A DNA stretch of 64,000 bases, from the NCBI GenBank assembly GCA_041398705.1, contig JAWKUI010000001.1:372001-436000 (forward strand), written 5' to 3'. Below the pieces are notes generated by a model. That model did no database searches, was not told the DNA's origin, and saw nothing but the letters and a program-made list of their open reading frames with translations. This document shows, in pieces, positions 63,749 through 64,000 of the stretch (its first letter is position 1; each line of letters begins with the position of its first letter). The position numbers and the translations under genes were made by a program. Origin of the DNA: NORP259 sp041398705. GTDB lineage: Bacteria > Planctomycetota > UBA1135 > GCA-002686595.

Positions 63749-64000
63749 ATGACAGATACGTCCAAGCAGCTTCCGTTCGGCGCCCGGTTGCTCGAAGCCT
63801 ATCGCTCGAGATACTGGCCCACGCCGATGATCACCTATGCGCAGGTGCAGCGCCTCAAGGTTGCCGACCGCGAAGAGTCGATCCGGATCCTTTCCTCACG
63901 GTTCCCCCCTTTCGGCTGGTTGACCGCGCGCTTCCTGCGCAAAGGGGAGCCCGAGGACATTGTCGCGCGGCAACGGCGCTGGGAGTTCGTGATCGTGACC
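63749..64000 (+). CDS. N-terminal part of a further repeat-family protein (cut by window edge)
   Basis: From ATG 63749 the frame is open to the end of the window (84 codons). It starts MTDTSKQLPFGARLLEAYRS, then YAQVQRLKVADREESIRILS, which aligns with both repeats of the preceding gene (P-F/Y-G, L-E, QV/QI, LK/IK, A-D-R, I-x-I/V-L). The gene lies 14 bp after the previous stop, so the two are probably in one operon. Confidence 0.72.
   Translation, partial: MTDTSKQLPFGARLLEAYRSRYWPTPMITYAQVQRLKVADREESIRILSSRFPPFGWLTARFLRKGEPEDIVARQRRWEFVIVT

Overview
The window is a 64 kb high-GC bacterial chromosomal segment with no rRNA, tRNA, CRISPR array, prophage or insertion sequence that I can see. Gene content suggests a planctomycete (Planctomycetota). 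It has many large secreted FG-GAP/VCBS and LamG-type proteins, an ASPIC/UnbV protein, several ECF sigma factors (two fused to membrane-anchored repeat domains), frequent absence of Shine-Dalgarno sequences and dispersed rather than clustered housekeeping genes. The phylum is an inference from protein families, not from a marker phylogeny.

Layout: 1-11.7 kb carries hydrogenase maturation genes (hypC fragment, hypB), a beta-helix/PA14 secreted protein, a GT-C type glycosyltransferase, two tandem paralogous secreted proteins and an arsenic operon (arsR-arsC-acr3) with a clear operator. 11.8-21.2 kb holds two very large sigma-factor/TM/repeat-domain fusion genes around small secreted or DUF genes, and a frameshifted SecD-head-like lipoprotein gene. 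21.3-26.8 kb carries yqeY, gyrA, an IF-2B-like gene and mnmH (selenouridine synthase). 26.9-30 kb is an ECF sigma / zinc anti-sigma / periplasmic protein cassette, each gene coupled by an ATGA overlap, followed by a divergent HxlR regulator and mini-thioredoxin. 30-38.4 kb has a secreted esterase-like gene with a broken partner, DUF2239, a signal peptidase I with a large insertion, mgtE, aspartokinase and a pseudopilin.

38.5-48.8 kb holds FG-GAP and other secreted proteins, a LeuA-like enzyme, and a gene whose reading frame continues through an in-frame TGA followed by a bacterial SECIS-like hairpin: a strong candidate for an FG-GAP/DsbD-type selenoprotein. 48.9-54.8 kb is a six-gene tightly coupled membrane and redox operon (His-rich membrane protein, lipoprotein, polyferredoxin, TM-anchored secreted protein, alginate-export-type porin, small TM protein) divergent from a LysR regulator. 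55.2-57.9 kb is an UnbV-UnbU-like pair. The right end carries a LamG protein, an M1 peptidase, a lipoprotein and two adjacent genes made of copies of an unrecognised ~58-residue repeat.

Themes: export and cell-surface display dominate, and five secreted proteins share one C-terminal module that may be a sorting signal. Control is by sigma factors that are either membrane-tethered or paired with a zinc anti-sigma factor. Selenium use is suggested twice (mnmH and the TGA-containing gene). Many convergent gene pairs are separated by long GC-rich perfect hairpins, often without a T-run.
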